A stretch of DNA of 17,805 bases from an uncultured bacterium (lineage in GTDB: Bacteria; Cloacimonadota; Cloacimonadia; Cloacimonadales; Cloacimonadaceae), in NCBI GenBank assembly GCA_937960795.1, contig CALGPA010000066.1, positions 1 to 17,805 of the forward strand. The letters are read 5' to 3'. Under the pieces are notes generated by a model that was not told where the DNA came from, did no database searches, and saw only the letters and a list, made by a program, of their open reading frames with translations. Of this stretch, positions 1 to 6,773 are shown piece by piece; position 1 is the first letter of the stretch, and every line of letters starts with the position of its first letter. The position numbers were made by a program, and so were the translations under genes.

Positions 1-68
1 GATTTTCCGGTGTTGGGGCGGCCGATGATGCTTACAAAGCCGCTTCTGAAACTTGCTATGTTTTCCAT
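1..68 (-). CDS. era: GTPase Era, N-terminal fragment (cut by window edge)
   Basis: The minus-strand frame starting with ATG at 68-66 reads MENIASFRSGFV, then SIIGRPNTGK before the window ends; the next bases are consistent with Ser. This is the beginning of an Era-type GTPase: a short leader, a beta strand, and the G1/P-loop GRPNTGKS. Era binds the 3' end of 16S rRNA and helps assemble the 30S ribosomal subunit. The leader of about 9 residues before the Gly-Phe matches Era better than Der/EngA, whose P-loop lies nearer the N-terminus. Only 22 complete codons are visible, so the KH domain cannot be checked. There is no SD: the ATG directly follows the T-tract of the rocD terminator. Era by motif is fairly secure; another TRAFAC GTPase is possible. 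Confidence 0.8.
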   Translation of the reverse strand, partial: MENIASFRSGFVSIIGRPNTGK

Positions 69-101
69 AAAAAATGAGGGCGGACAGAGCTCTGCCCGCC
101 C
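69..101 (-). terminator. Intrinsic terminator of rocD
   Basis: A near-perfect inverted repeat occupies 78-101: a 12-base GC-rich arm is followed directly by its complement, with a single G-T wobble. On the minus strand it is followed by T-C-A and six T (74-69). It begins 16 bases after the rocD stop codon. It is the only hairpin in the window with a proper T-tract, and it ends exactly where era begins. Confidence 0.8.
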
Positions 102-117
102 TATATCCTTTTGATTA

Positions 118-1359
118 TTATAGTTTTGAGAATACTTCTTTGATGATCTGCACGCATTCAGTGAGCTGTTCTTTGGTGATCACAAGCGGCGGAGCAAGAC
201 GGATGATGTGGCGATGAGTGGGTTTGCAAAGCAGCCCTTTTTCTTTGAGCATGACGCAAACATCCCAGGCTTCCACGCCGTCCTTAGGCTCGACTACGAT
301 GGCATTGAGCAAGCCACGACCGCGAACCAGCTTGATCATGGGGTGATTCAGCGCTTCGAGTTCGGCACGGAAGTATTCGCCGAGTTCATAGGCGCGTTCT
401 GCTAGCTTTTCATCCCGAACTACTTCTAGAGCTGCTTTTGCCACTGCGCAGGCAAGCGGAAATCCACCAAAGGTAGAGCCGTGTTGACCGGGCTTTATGA
501 GCAACATGATGTCTTTGTCTGCCAGTACGGCGGAGACGGGAAGCACACCACCGGAGATGGCTTTGCCCAAGATCAGCATGTCCGGGCGAACATTGTCATA
601 ATCGCTTGCCAAAAGCTTTCCGGTGCGCGCGATACCAGTCTGAATCTCGTCGGATATGAGCAGGACATTGTGTTCTTTGCAGATATCGTAGCAGGCTTTG
701 AGATAGCCTTCTTGCGGGACGAACACACCGGCTTCACCCTGGATGGGCTCGACGATAAATGCAGCCACGTTCTTGCCATTTTCGACGAGATAATCCTTCA
801 GAGCTTGAGGATCATTGTAAGGAACTCTCACGATGCCGGGCAGGAAGGGACCAAAGCCTTCGTAGCAATCCGGATCTGAGGATGCTGAAACGATCGCCAA
901 AGTGCGACCATGGAAGTTGTTTTCGGCAAAGATGATGATCGCATTGCCGTCTTCGACGCCCTTGGTCTTGTATGCCCATTTGCGAGCAAGCTTCATGGCC
1001 GTTTCCACGCCCTCAGCACCACTGTTCATCGGCAACACCATGTCATACCCGAAGAACTCGGTGATGAACTTCTCATATTCGCCAAGCTTGTTGTTGTAAA
1101 AAGCACGAGATGTGAGGGTGAGTTCTTGAGCTTGGTCGCAAAGCGCTTTGATGATATGGGGATGGCAATGGCCCTGATTTACGGCAGAGTATGCAGACAA
1201 GAAGTCGAAATAGCGGTTTCCTTCCGGATCCCACATAAAGACACCCTCTCCTTTTGCCAGTACTACAGGCAAGGGATGGTAGTTGTGAGCTCCGTATTTT
1301 TCTTCCAGCTCGATCGCTTCGCGAGAGCTTACGGTTCCGTATTTTAGGTTTGCGGACAT
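118..1359 (-). CDS. rocD: Ornithine aminotransferase (ornithine--oxo-acid transaminase)
   Basis: A 413-residue class-III PLP-dependent aminotransferase. It moves the delta-amino group of ornithine to 2-oxoglutarate, giving glutamate semialdehyde and glutamate, and so links arginine/ornithine breakdown to proline and glutamate. Visible marks are the N-terminal YGAHNYHPLPVVLAKGEGV block typical of ornithine aminotransferases, SGAEGVETA (113-121) for cofactor phosphate binding, SDEIQTG with Asp237, and the Schiff-base lysine Lys266 in LGKAISGG. Length fits the family. The ORF is open 23 codons further upstream (to 1428). I chose the internal ATG at 1359-1357 because GGAGG (1368-1364) sits 4 bases before it, homology begins there, and a promoter lies inside the longer version. 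It is probably monocistronic, with a terminator at 78-101. Acetylornithine aminotransferase is the main alternative but less likely. Confidence 0.93.
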   Translation of the reverse strand: MSANLKYGTVSSREAIELEEKYGAHNYHPLPVVLAKGEGVFMWDPEGNRYFDFLSAYSAVNQGHCHPHIIKALCDQAQELTLTSRAFYNNKLGEYEKFITEFFGYDMVLPMNSGAEGVETAMKLARKWAYKTKGVEDGNAIIIFAENNFHGRTLAIVSASSDPDCYEGFGPFLPGIVRVPYNDPQALKDYLVENGKNVAAFIVEPIQGEAGVFVPQEGYLKACYDICKEHNVLLISDEIQTGIARTGKLLASDYDNVRPDMLILGKAISGGVLPVSAVLADKDIMLLIKPGQHGSTFGGFPLACAVAKAALEVVRDEKLAERAYELGEYFRAELEALNHPMIKLVRGRGLLNAIVVEPKDGVEAWDVCVMLKEKGLLCKPTHRHIIRLAPPLVITKEQLTECVQIIKEVFSKL

Positions 1360-1393
1360 ATTTCCTCCATGTATGGTTTTTTCATTTAGAAGC

Positions 1394-1422
1394 AGTAAAT
1401 CCAGAAACTCATTAGCTGTCAA
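1394..1422 (-). promoter_or_regulatory. Probable sigma-70-type promoter of rocD
   Basis: Minus strand: TTGACA at 1422-1417, a 17-base spacer, then TTTACT at 1399-1394 (4 of 6 matches to TATAAT). This predicts a start near 1387 and a leader of about 28 bases before the rocD ATG. It lies inside the upstream open frame, supporting the shorter rocD start. Confidence 0.55.
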
Positions 1423-1509
1423 GAACAAACATTTGGAGCTTTTGTAATATAAGGAGACGGGGTAAATCCGGAGTAGATCAGAAATCTTGTAGAATCAATC
1501 CGGAGGGGG

Positions 1510-2049
1510 TCACTGTGTCGCTGCAGTAAAAACTCTTGAGCTTCTTTGGTCTATCACGATGGGTATAGCTGTGAGATAATAGACGTTGTTGTGATCATCT
1601 CGAATTCTTAAGTCGTAGAACCCGGGATTAAGACTGAAAACATCACTCTCCCCAGTGCGTAGGAAGAAATCTAGTAGATTGGCAGAATATGAATTTGTGC
1701 CGGCAGCTGCGGCTTGGAGCGAACGGATTTCGCGAGGACTGCTGTTGTGTAATCTCAGAGAACCGCAGTTTGCCTCCAGGCTCACATGCCGCGTTCCGGG
1801 AGAGTCGATCTCAATCTGAATGTTCCCAGCAAGGATGTGAACGCCTTCATATGACAGATTGACCACCCGATAAGACGAGCTGGGCAGATATAGCGTCCTG
1901 CCGGGATTGATGTAGCGTCGAGATCCATTATCCAGTCTGACCCAGGCTTCTTCGCTGCTATTGTTTTTAACAGCAATCTCAGCATCAGAAAAACAGGCGC
2001 TGATGAAGAGTATCATCAACGCCATCAAGGACATGTATAGGATTCTCAT
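1510..2049 (-). CDS. Predicted lipoprotein of unknown function, clpX-linked
   Basis: A 179-residue protein I do not recognise. The N-terminus has one basic residue, a hydrophobic stretch and a lipobox ISAC with the acceptor Cys19, so it should be exported and lipidated. The mature part is beta-rich and polar and looks internally duplicated. About residues 23-93 and 97-176 both begin with a short strand ending in Asn-Ser-Ser and both end in a Tyr-rich strand, a short turn, an IxID-like strand and a final strand. It follows clpX by only 12 bases, so it is probably the last gene of tig-clpP-clpX. No strong SD is visible (AGAAG upstream), so coupling to clpX translation is likely. No function should be assigned from this neighbourhood alone; no terminator is evident downstream. 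Confidence 0.75.
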   Translation of the reverse strand: MRILYMSLMALMILFISACFSDAEIAVKNNSSEEAWVRLDNGSRRYINPGRTLYLPSSSYRVVNLSYEGVHILAGNIQIEIDSPGTRHVSLEANCGSLRLHNSSPREIRSLQAAAAGTNSYSANLLDFFLRTGESDVFSLNPGFYDLRIRDDHNNVYYLTAIPIVIDQRSSRVFTAATQ

Positions 2050-2061
2050 GAGTATCTTCTA

Positions 2062-3306
2062 TCAGAGCGCAGCCTTTGCGCTTTTTTTGCGGACAGGTTT
2101 TACAAAGCTATAATCCGGTTCACTCTCGCCGGTTACCACTTCTTTGGTAATCTGGCACTTTTCGACGGTCTTAAGATCCGGGATTTCATACATGATCTGG
2201 AGCATAAAGCGCTCCATGATCGAGCGTAAACCGCGAGCTCCCGTCTTCTGCTCAATGGCTACGCGGGCAATTTCCTTAAGAGCTTCAGTATCAAATTCCA
2301 GATCCACACCATCCATGTTAAAGAGCTTCTGATACTGCTTGCAGATAGCGTTTTTGGGCTCTGTCAGGATATCGATCAAAGCGCTTTCAGAGAGCTCATG
2401 CAGAGTGCAAATCACCGGCATTCTGCCTATTAGCTCGGGAATGAGACCATATTTAAGAAGGTCGTGGGGGTTTGTGTGGTCGAAGATATTGCTGTCTTGC
2501 AGCTTGATTCCGAGATCCACATCAAAACCGATTGCTTTTTTGTCGCTGCGCTCTTTGATTATCTTTTCAAGGCCAAAGAAGGCTCCTCCGGCGATGAAGA
2601 GGATGTTAGTGGTATCAAGCTCGATAAACTCTTGTTGCGGGTGTTTGCGTCCGCCTTTGGGGGGAACATTGACTTTGGTGCCTTCAAGAATCTTCAGAAG
2701 AGCTTGTTGCACACCTTCACCGGAGACATCTCTTGTGATCGAGGGAGTTTCGCTTTTACGGGAGATCTTGTCGATCTCGTCGATATAGACGATCCCGCGC
2801 TCAGCTCGAGCTACGTCATAATCGGCATTTTGCAAGAGGCGAGTGAGGATGTTTTCCACGTCTTCACCCACATATCCGGCTTCGGTCAAAGTGGTAGCAT
2901 CGCTGATTGCAAAGGGAACTTGCAGGAATCTAGCCAAAGTCTGGGCAATGAGGGTCTTGCCGCTGCCGGTGGGACCGATCATCATGATATTGCTCTTTTC
3001 AAGATCCACTTCGTCGTCATGCTTTTGCCAGAAGATGCGTTTGTAGTGGTTGTATACAGCCACGGATATAATTTCTTTGGCACGATCTTGGCCGATCACA
3101 TACTGATCAAGATAGCTCTTGATCTGGCTTGGGATGGGGGTCTCAAAATCCTCAAGAGCTTCTGGGACGTCTTTATTGTCCACTATGGTGTGGCACATCT
3201 GGATACAATCGTCACAGATATTCCCGGCTATGCCACGAATGAGGTTTTTGACTTCCGTCTCGCTACGACCGCAAAAGGAGCAAGTGAGTGATTTCGTTTT
3301 ATCCAA
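2062..3306 (-). CDS. clpX: ATP-dependent Clp protease ATPase subunit ClpX
   Basis: A 414-residue AAA+ unfoldase that recognises tagged proteins, unfolds them and feeds them to ClpP. The N-terminal zinc-binding domain has Cys9, Cys12, Cys31 and Cys34. Then come Walker A GPTGSGKT (111-118), the pore loop GYVGED, Walker B IVYIDEIDK, the RKH loop in GGRKHPQQEF, and sensor-2 GARGLR near the C-terminus. Length is normal. The start codon is TTG (3306-3304): AGGAG lies 8 bases upstream, inside the end of clpP, and no ATG is available before the zinc domain. The clpP stop TAG is only 2 bases before this TTG, which suggests translational coupling. Identification is secure. Confidence 0.97.
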   Translation of the reverse strand: MDKTKSLTCSFCGRSETEVKNLIRGIAGNICDDCIQMCHTIVDNKDVPEALEDFETPIPSQIKSYLDQYVIGQDRAKEIISVAVYNHYKRIFWQKHDDEVDLEKSNIMMIGPTGSGKTLIAQTLARFLQVPFAISDATTLTEAGYVGEDVENILTRLLQNADYDVARAERGIVYIDEIDKISRKSETPSITRDVSGEGVQQALLKILEGTKVNVPPKGGRKHPQQEFIELDTTNILFIAGGAFFGLEKIIKERSDKKAIGFDVDLGIKLQDSNIFDHTNPHDLLKYGLIPELIGRMPVICTLHELSESALIDILTEPKNAICKQYQKLFNMDGVDLEFDTEALKEIARVAIEQKTGARGLRSIMERFMLQIMYEIPDLKTVEKCQITKEVVTGESEPDYSFVKPVRKKSAKAAL

Positions 3307-3308
3307 AA

Positions 3309-3908
3309 CTATTTCTCCTGAATCTGAGCTCTGCGTTCGATCACTTCGTCGATCAGGCCATATTGTTTGGCATCGGGAGCACTAAGAAAGTAGTCTCTGT
3401 CGGTATCTTGTTCGATCTGCTTGATAGTGCGGCCGGTGTGATGGTGCAAAATGTCGTTCATGCGGCCTTTGAGATAGATGATCTCGTTGGCTTGGATTTC
3501 GATGTCCGCTGCTCGGCCTTGCATGCCACCCCAGGGTTGGTGGATCATGATGCGGCTATTGGGCAAAGCAGTACGCTTCCCCGCAGCACCTGCAGCGAGA
3601 AGCACCGCTCCCATGGAAGCTGCCATGCCTATGCAGATGGTAGAAACAGCGGGTTGGATGTATTGCATCGTATCATAGATAGCCAAGCCGCTGCTGATGC
3701 TGCCGCCGGGGCTATTGATGTACATATAGATGTCTTTGGACGCGTCCTCGCCCTCAAGGTGCAATAGCTGAGCTACCACAGTATTGGCAAGGACATCATT
3801 GATGGGTCCGCCGACAAAGATGATCCGATCTTTGAGCAGGCGGCTGTATATGTCGTAGGCACGTTCGCCGCGTCCTACTTGTTCGATAACCATTGGTATA
3901 TAGTTCAT
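3309..3908 (-). CDS. clpP: ATP-dependent Clp protease proteolytic subunit ClpP
   Basis: A 199-residue serine peptidase (family S14) forming the tetradecameric chamber that degrades substrates delivered by ClpX. The catalytic triad is visible: Ser98 in GMAASMG, His123 in IMIHQPWGG and Asp172 in DTDRDYF. The oligomerisation/substrate-binding segment INSPGGSISSGLAIYD (65-80) is also intact. The ATG at 3908-3906 has an SD-like GGGAG 5 bases upstream. A second ATG five codons in would also fit but lacks an SD. The gene lies 26 bases after tig and 2 bases before clpX, the conserved tig-clpP-clpX order. No N-terminal propeptide of note is present. Confidence 0.97.
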   Translation of the reverse strand: MNYIPMVIEQVGRGERAYDIYSRLLKDRIIFVGGPINDVLANTVVAQLLHLEGEDASKDIYMYINSPGGSISSGLAIYDTMQYIQPAVSTICIGMAASMGAVLLAAGAAGKRTALPNSRIMIHQPWGGMQGRAADIEIQANEIIYLKGRMNDILHHHTGRTIKQIEQDTDRDYFLSAPDAKQYGLIDEVIERRAQIQEK

Positions 3909-3934
3909 ATTGTCTCCCTTTCTAATACCGGGAT

Positions 3935-5269
3935 TTACTTGTCTTCCTGCAGATTTTCTTCATCTGCACCGGAGCTCTTTTCGGTTGGGACTTCTTCAGC
4001 CTCAGCTTCGGGAATCTCAGGAGTCTCTTCAGGTTCCGGGACAAAGAAGTTCGCTGTCTCAGCGAGTTTGCGAAGGATGAAGTAGTTTATCACTCCAATC
4101 TTGTAGGCATCGGAAGCAATCTCATCTTTGTGTTTTTCTTTGTAAGCCGCCACGGTGTTGTCGGCAAGAATGGCTTCGTGCTCGATGTATTCTTCGGTCA
4201 TCTCGTCTGTGATCTCAATCTGAATCTGCTTACGCAATGTGTTTAAGACATAGATGGTGACCATCTCTTGGGAGACCTGCATGCGATATTGATATTGCAA
4301 AAACTGGTGATATTCTTTCATAGGATGCTTTTCAGCTTCCTGAGTGGCAATATGGTCGATGGTCTTCATCGGCAGCTCAAACTTGTTGTCCACAAAAAGC
4401 TTGGCTACGATGGCGAAGTTCATGATATCGAGGTTTTTATGCTCATTGGCAAGGCGCATGTCTTCAGAAATCTTGGAGCGCATGGCTGCCATATCGTCAA
4501 AATCCATGTCACGGGCAAAATCGTCATCCAGCTCGGGATATTGGACCCGCGTCACTGAATTTACCATGATGCTGACGGGGTATTCATCGTCGTTGCCCAA
4601 AGAAACCTGGGCATCTTGGCAGACGAGCTTGATGTTGGCACCCTGCATCGTTACTTCGACCACGTCTCCGGTCTTTTTGCCGATGAGTTCAGGCAATGCG
4701 CGACGCTCGGGATTGGTACCGGCAAAGAGATTTGCTTTTTTGGTGATTGTTTCATCGTTGACCGCAAAGCTAAGCTCCACTTCCAGATGATCGTTTTCGA
4801 TGGCTTCTTCCACGTCAACCACACGGCCGCTCTGTTGGCGAAGCTCTTCTAAGTATTTGTCCACTTCGCTTTCGAGTGTGACAGGGTTGTATGGCACATC
4901 AAGATTGTCCAATTGGGTAAATTCAAGCTCAGGTTCGTGCTCGATTTCGATCTTGAGGATCATGTCGGAGCCCTTGTCCCAGTTCACTTCTTTCACGTCT
5001 GGGTAGAGAAGGTAATTGATCTCGTGTTCACGAGCTGCTTCATCAAAGATGTCAGCAATGGAATCCTTGAGAAATTGCTCTTTGAGATAATCGCCATAGG
5101 TCCTCTCGATGAGGCTTATGGGGGCTTTCCCTTTGCGGAAGCCGGGGACATCGACTTGCTTGGCGGCTTTGCGAATAAACTTGTTCCACAGCTTATCCAC
5201 GTCATCTGACGGGACGGTAAGCGTGATCTCTTTGGTGACCGCATTGATTGGTTTAAAATCTACCTGCAC
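3935..5269 (-). CDS. tig: Trigger factor, ribosome-associated chaperone
   Basis: A 444-residue trigger factor, the chaperone that docks at the ribosomal exit tunnel and shields nascent chains. The N-terminal domain carries the ribosome-binding loop GFRKGK (43-48). The C-terminal half has the helical arms typical of the family and ends in an acidic Glu/Pro-rich tail. The middle segment, about 146-255, where an FKBP-type prolyl isomerase domain is expected, is divergent. I do not see the usual Phe-x-Pro-Gly-Phe-Glu stretch, so isomerase activity may be lost. The start is GTG (5269-5267), with AAGGAG 6 bases upstream. The gene lies 31 bases after the tRNA-Leu 3' end, too close for a full separate promoter, so it is probably co-transcribed with the tRNA. 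Confidence 0.93.
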   Translation of the reverse strand: MQVDFKPINAVTKEITLTVPSDDVDKLWNKFIRKAAKQVDVPGFRKGKAPISLIERTYGDYLKEQFLKDSIADIFDEAAREHEINYLLYPDVKEVNWDKGSDMILKIEIEHEPELEFTQLDNLDVPYNPVTLESEVDKYLEELRQQSGRVVDVEEAIENDHLEVELSFAVNDETITKKANLFAGTNPERRALPELIGKKTGDVVEVTMQGANIKLVCQDAQVSLGNDDEYPVSIMVNSVTRVQYPELDDDFARDMDFDDMAAMRSKISEDMRLANEHKNLDIMNFAIVAKLFVDNKFELPMKTIDHIATQEAEKHPMKEYHQFLQYQYRMQVSQEMVTIYVLNTLRKQIQIEITDEMTEEYIEHEAILADNTVAAYKEKHKDEIASDAYKIGVINYFILRKLAETANFFVPEPEETPEIPEAEAEEVPTEKSSGADEENLQEDK

Positions 5270-5300
5270 TTTATACTCCTTGTAGTCAAAATCGATTGGC

Positions 5301-5387
5301 TGGTGCGAAAGAGGGGACTCGAACCCCTACAGGAGTGAACCTACTGGATCCTAAGTCCAGCGCGTCTGCCAATTCCGCCACTTTCGC
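5301..5387 (-). tRNA. tRNA-Leu(UAG)
   Basis: Read on the minus strand from 5387, this folds as a class-II tRNA. The acceptor stem GCGAAAG pairs with CTTTCGC. The anticodon arm CTGGA-CTTAGGA-TCCAG has anticodon TAG at 5353-5351. A long variable arm and the T-arm AGGGG-TTCGAGT-CCCCT follow. The discriminator is A (5304) and the terminal CCA is genome-encoded (5303-5301). The long variable arm, A73 and anticodon all indicate leucine (CUN codons). It lies between panC and tig. Confidence 0.97.
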
Positions 5388-5447
5388 ATCTCAATGATAT
5401 CGTATGTATTTAAATAAGAAATACCAGTTTTTTAAAATGCATATTCT

Positions 5448-5453
5448 TGTCAA
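5448..5453 (-). promoter_or_regulatory. Possible -35 element for tRNA-Leu/tig transcription
   Basis: A perfect TTGACA on the minus strand overlaps the panC stop codon, 60 bases upstream of the tRNA 5' end. I found no convincing -10 box at the normal distance; TACGAT, 11 bases before the tRNA, is a possible -10 without a good partner. Read-through from panD-panC is the alternative. Confidence 0.25.
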
Positions 5454-6283
5454 GCATTCAGTGGCATATTGTCGATCAAGCGGGTCTTACCAAACCATGC
5501 GGCGATCATGATTCTGCTGCCTTGATCTACTTGATCCACATCTGAGAGATCTTTGCTATCAATGATCTTTACGTAATCCGGCTTGGCTCCCTCGGATAGC
5601 AATCTCTCCCATACACTCTTGATAATCAGCTCAGCATTTCTCTGTCCTGCTGATACTTGTCGGGCGGCATCTTGCATGGATTGGTATATAGATACAGCTC
5701 TTTGGCGCTGGTCTGTGTCCAGATAGACATTGCGGCTGCTCTTTGCCAAGCCGTCATCCTCGCGGATGATGGGGCAGCCTATGATCAGAGTCTCGAGATT
5801 TAAGTCTTCTGCCATCTTGCGCAGTATGCTCAGCTGCTGAAAATCCTTCTCGCCCATATACATTCTATGAGGCTTGACGATGTTTATCAGCTTGAGGACG
5901 ATCGTGCATACTCCCCGGAAATGTCCGGGACGGCTGGCTCCGCAGAGGACGGAAGAAAGCTCTTCGACTTCCACCCAAGTCCGATATCCCGGCGGGTAGA
6001 TCATGTCACTATCGGGGAAGAAAACATAGTCCACTCCCCTCTCTTTTAGAAGTGTCAGATCCCTCTCAAGATCCCTGGGGTATCTCTGAAGATCCTCATT
6101 GGGGCCAAATTGAGCGGGATTGACAAAGATGGATACGACTGTGATGTCGTTTTCTTGTTTTGCCTGATCCACCAGGCTGAGATGGCCTTCATGCAGAAAT
6201 CCCATCGTGGGCACAAAGCCCAGCTTTGAGCCATGAGGATGCTCCAGCTCCCTCATCTGCGAAAGAGATCCAATGAGCTGCAT
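5450..6283 (-). CDS. panC: Pantothenate synthetase (pantoate--beta-alanine ligase)
   Basis: A 277-residue enzyme that joins pantoate and beta-alanine with ATP to make pantothenate, the precursor of coenzyme A. Visible motifs are VPTMGFLHEGHLSLV, with the HIGH-like HEGH at 31-34, FVNPAQFGPNEDLQRYPRD (53-71), SRPGHFRGV (117-125), GEKDFQQ (144-150) and the KMSKS-like KSSRNVYL (181-188). Length is typical. The ATG (6283-6281) shares one base with the panD stop (TGATG), so translation is probably coupled and no strong SD is seen. It follows panD, which makes its beta-alanine substrate. Confidence 0.97.
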   Translation of the reverse strand: MQLIGSLSQMRELEHPHGSKLGFVPTMGFLHEGHLSLVDQAKQENDITVVSIFVNPAQFGPNEDLQRYPRDLERDLTLLKERGVDYVFFPDSDMIYPPGYRTWVEVEELSSVLCGASRPGHFRGVCTIVLKLINIVKPHRMYMGEKDFQQLSILRKMAEDLNLETLIIGCPIIREDDGLAKSSRNVYLDTDQRQRAVSIYQSMQDAARQVSAGQRNAELIIKSVWERLLSEGAKPDYVKIIDSKDLSDVDQVDQGSRIMIAAWFGKTRLIDNMPLNA

Positions 6284-6639
6284 CAGCTGATCGTTTTGAT
6301 CTTGTTGTCTTTTCCAAGCACGACTATGCGTGGTTTGTGGGCAATCATCTCTTGTTCGTCCAACATGCCGTAGTTCACCACGATCACCTTGTCCCCTTCT
6401 TGGGCAAGACGTGCTGCTGCTCCATTGATGCCGATCATGCCACTGCCTTTCTTGCCTTTGATGATGTAAGTGCTAAAGCGTGCACCATTGGTGATGTTAA
6501 ACACTTCCACTTTCTCAAATTCTTGCATTCCACTGGCTTCGAGCAGGGCTTCATCGATCTCGATGCTGCCATTGTAGTTTATGTCGCATTGTTTCACCGT
6601 CGCCCGGTGAAGCTTTGCTAAGAGTATCTGCCTTAGCAT
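6283..6639 (-). CDS. panD: Aspartate 1-decarboxylase proenzyme
   Basis: A 118-residue proenzyme that cleaves itself and decarboxylates aspartate to beta-alanine for pantothenate synthesis. With the start used here, self-cleavage is at Gly24-Ser25 in YNGSIEID; the new N-terminal serine becomes the pyruvoyl cofactor. The TNGARFSTYII segment and the NGAAARL stretch are also typical. A frame start at 6651 would add four residues but has no SD. The ATG at 6639-6637 has GGAG 6 bases upstream and puts the cleavage site at the family's usual residue, so I prefer it. It overlaps panC by one base. Confidence 0.96.
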   Translation of the reverse strand: MLRQILLAKLHRATVKQCDINYNGSIEIDEALLEASGMQEFEKVEVFNITNGARFSTYIIKGKKGSGMIGINGAAARLAQEGDKVIVVNYGMLDEQEMIAHKPRIVVLGKDNKIKTIS

Positions 6640-6669
6640 TTTAGTCTCCATTTATCATGAGTTTTCTGC

Positions 6670-6698
6670 ATGAAATTCTAAATACATGCTTTTGTCAA
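6670..6698 (-). promoter_or_regulatory. Possible promoter of panD-panC
   Basis: Minus strand: TTGACA at 6698-6693, a 17-base spacer, then TTTCAT at 6675-6670 (4 of 6 to the -10 consensus). The predicted start is near 6663, about 24 bases before the preferred panD ATG. The -35 is perfect; the -10 is weak. Confidence 0.4.
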
Positions 6699-6773
6699 CC
6701 TATTTCGGAATCGGGCGCCTCACAAAGCACTAGATTCCAAGCTATGAGACGGCATAGCCAAAGCACGAGTCTC

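Noticed and set aside
118..1428. Longer rocD with 23 extra N-terminal residues
   Set aside because: The extension holds the predicted promoter, has no SD, and is absent from the family; the ATG at 1359 has GGAGG.
1466..1506. Two TCCGGA palindromes near the lipoprotein gene end as a terminator or operator
   Set aside because: They are short and separated by about 30 bases, with no paired stem or T-tract; chance is likely.
2464..3291. Plus-strand open frame of 275 codons opposite clpX
   Set aside because: It lies entirely antisense to a clear clpX, has no SD and reads as shadow protein; the clpX codon pattern explains it.
6283..6651. panD starting at 6651
   Set aside because: There is no SD at 6651, while GGAG precedes 6639 by 6 bases, and the shorter form puts the cleavage Ser at the usual position.
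6741..6758. Hairpin GCTATG/CATAGC after the type IX-secreted protein gene
   Set aside because: The stem has 6 base pairs and no T-tract follows on the minus strand, so it is not called a terminator.
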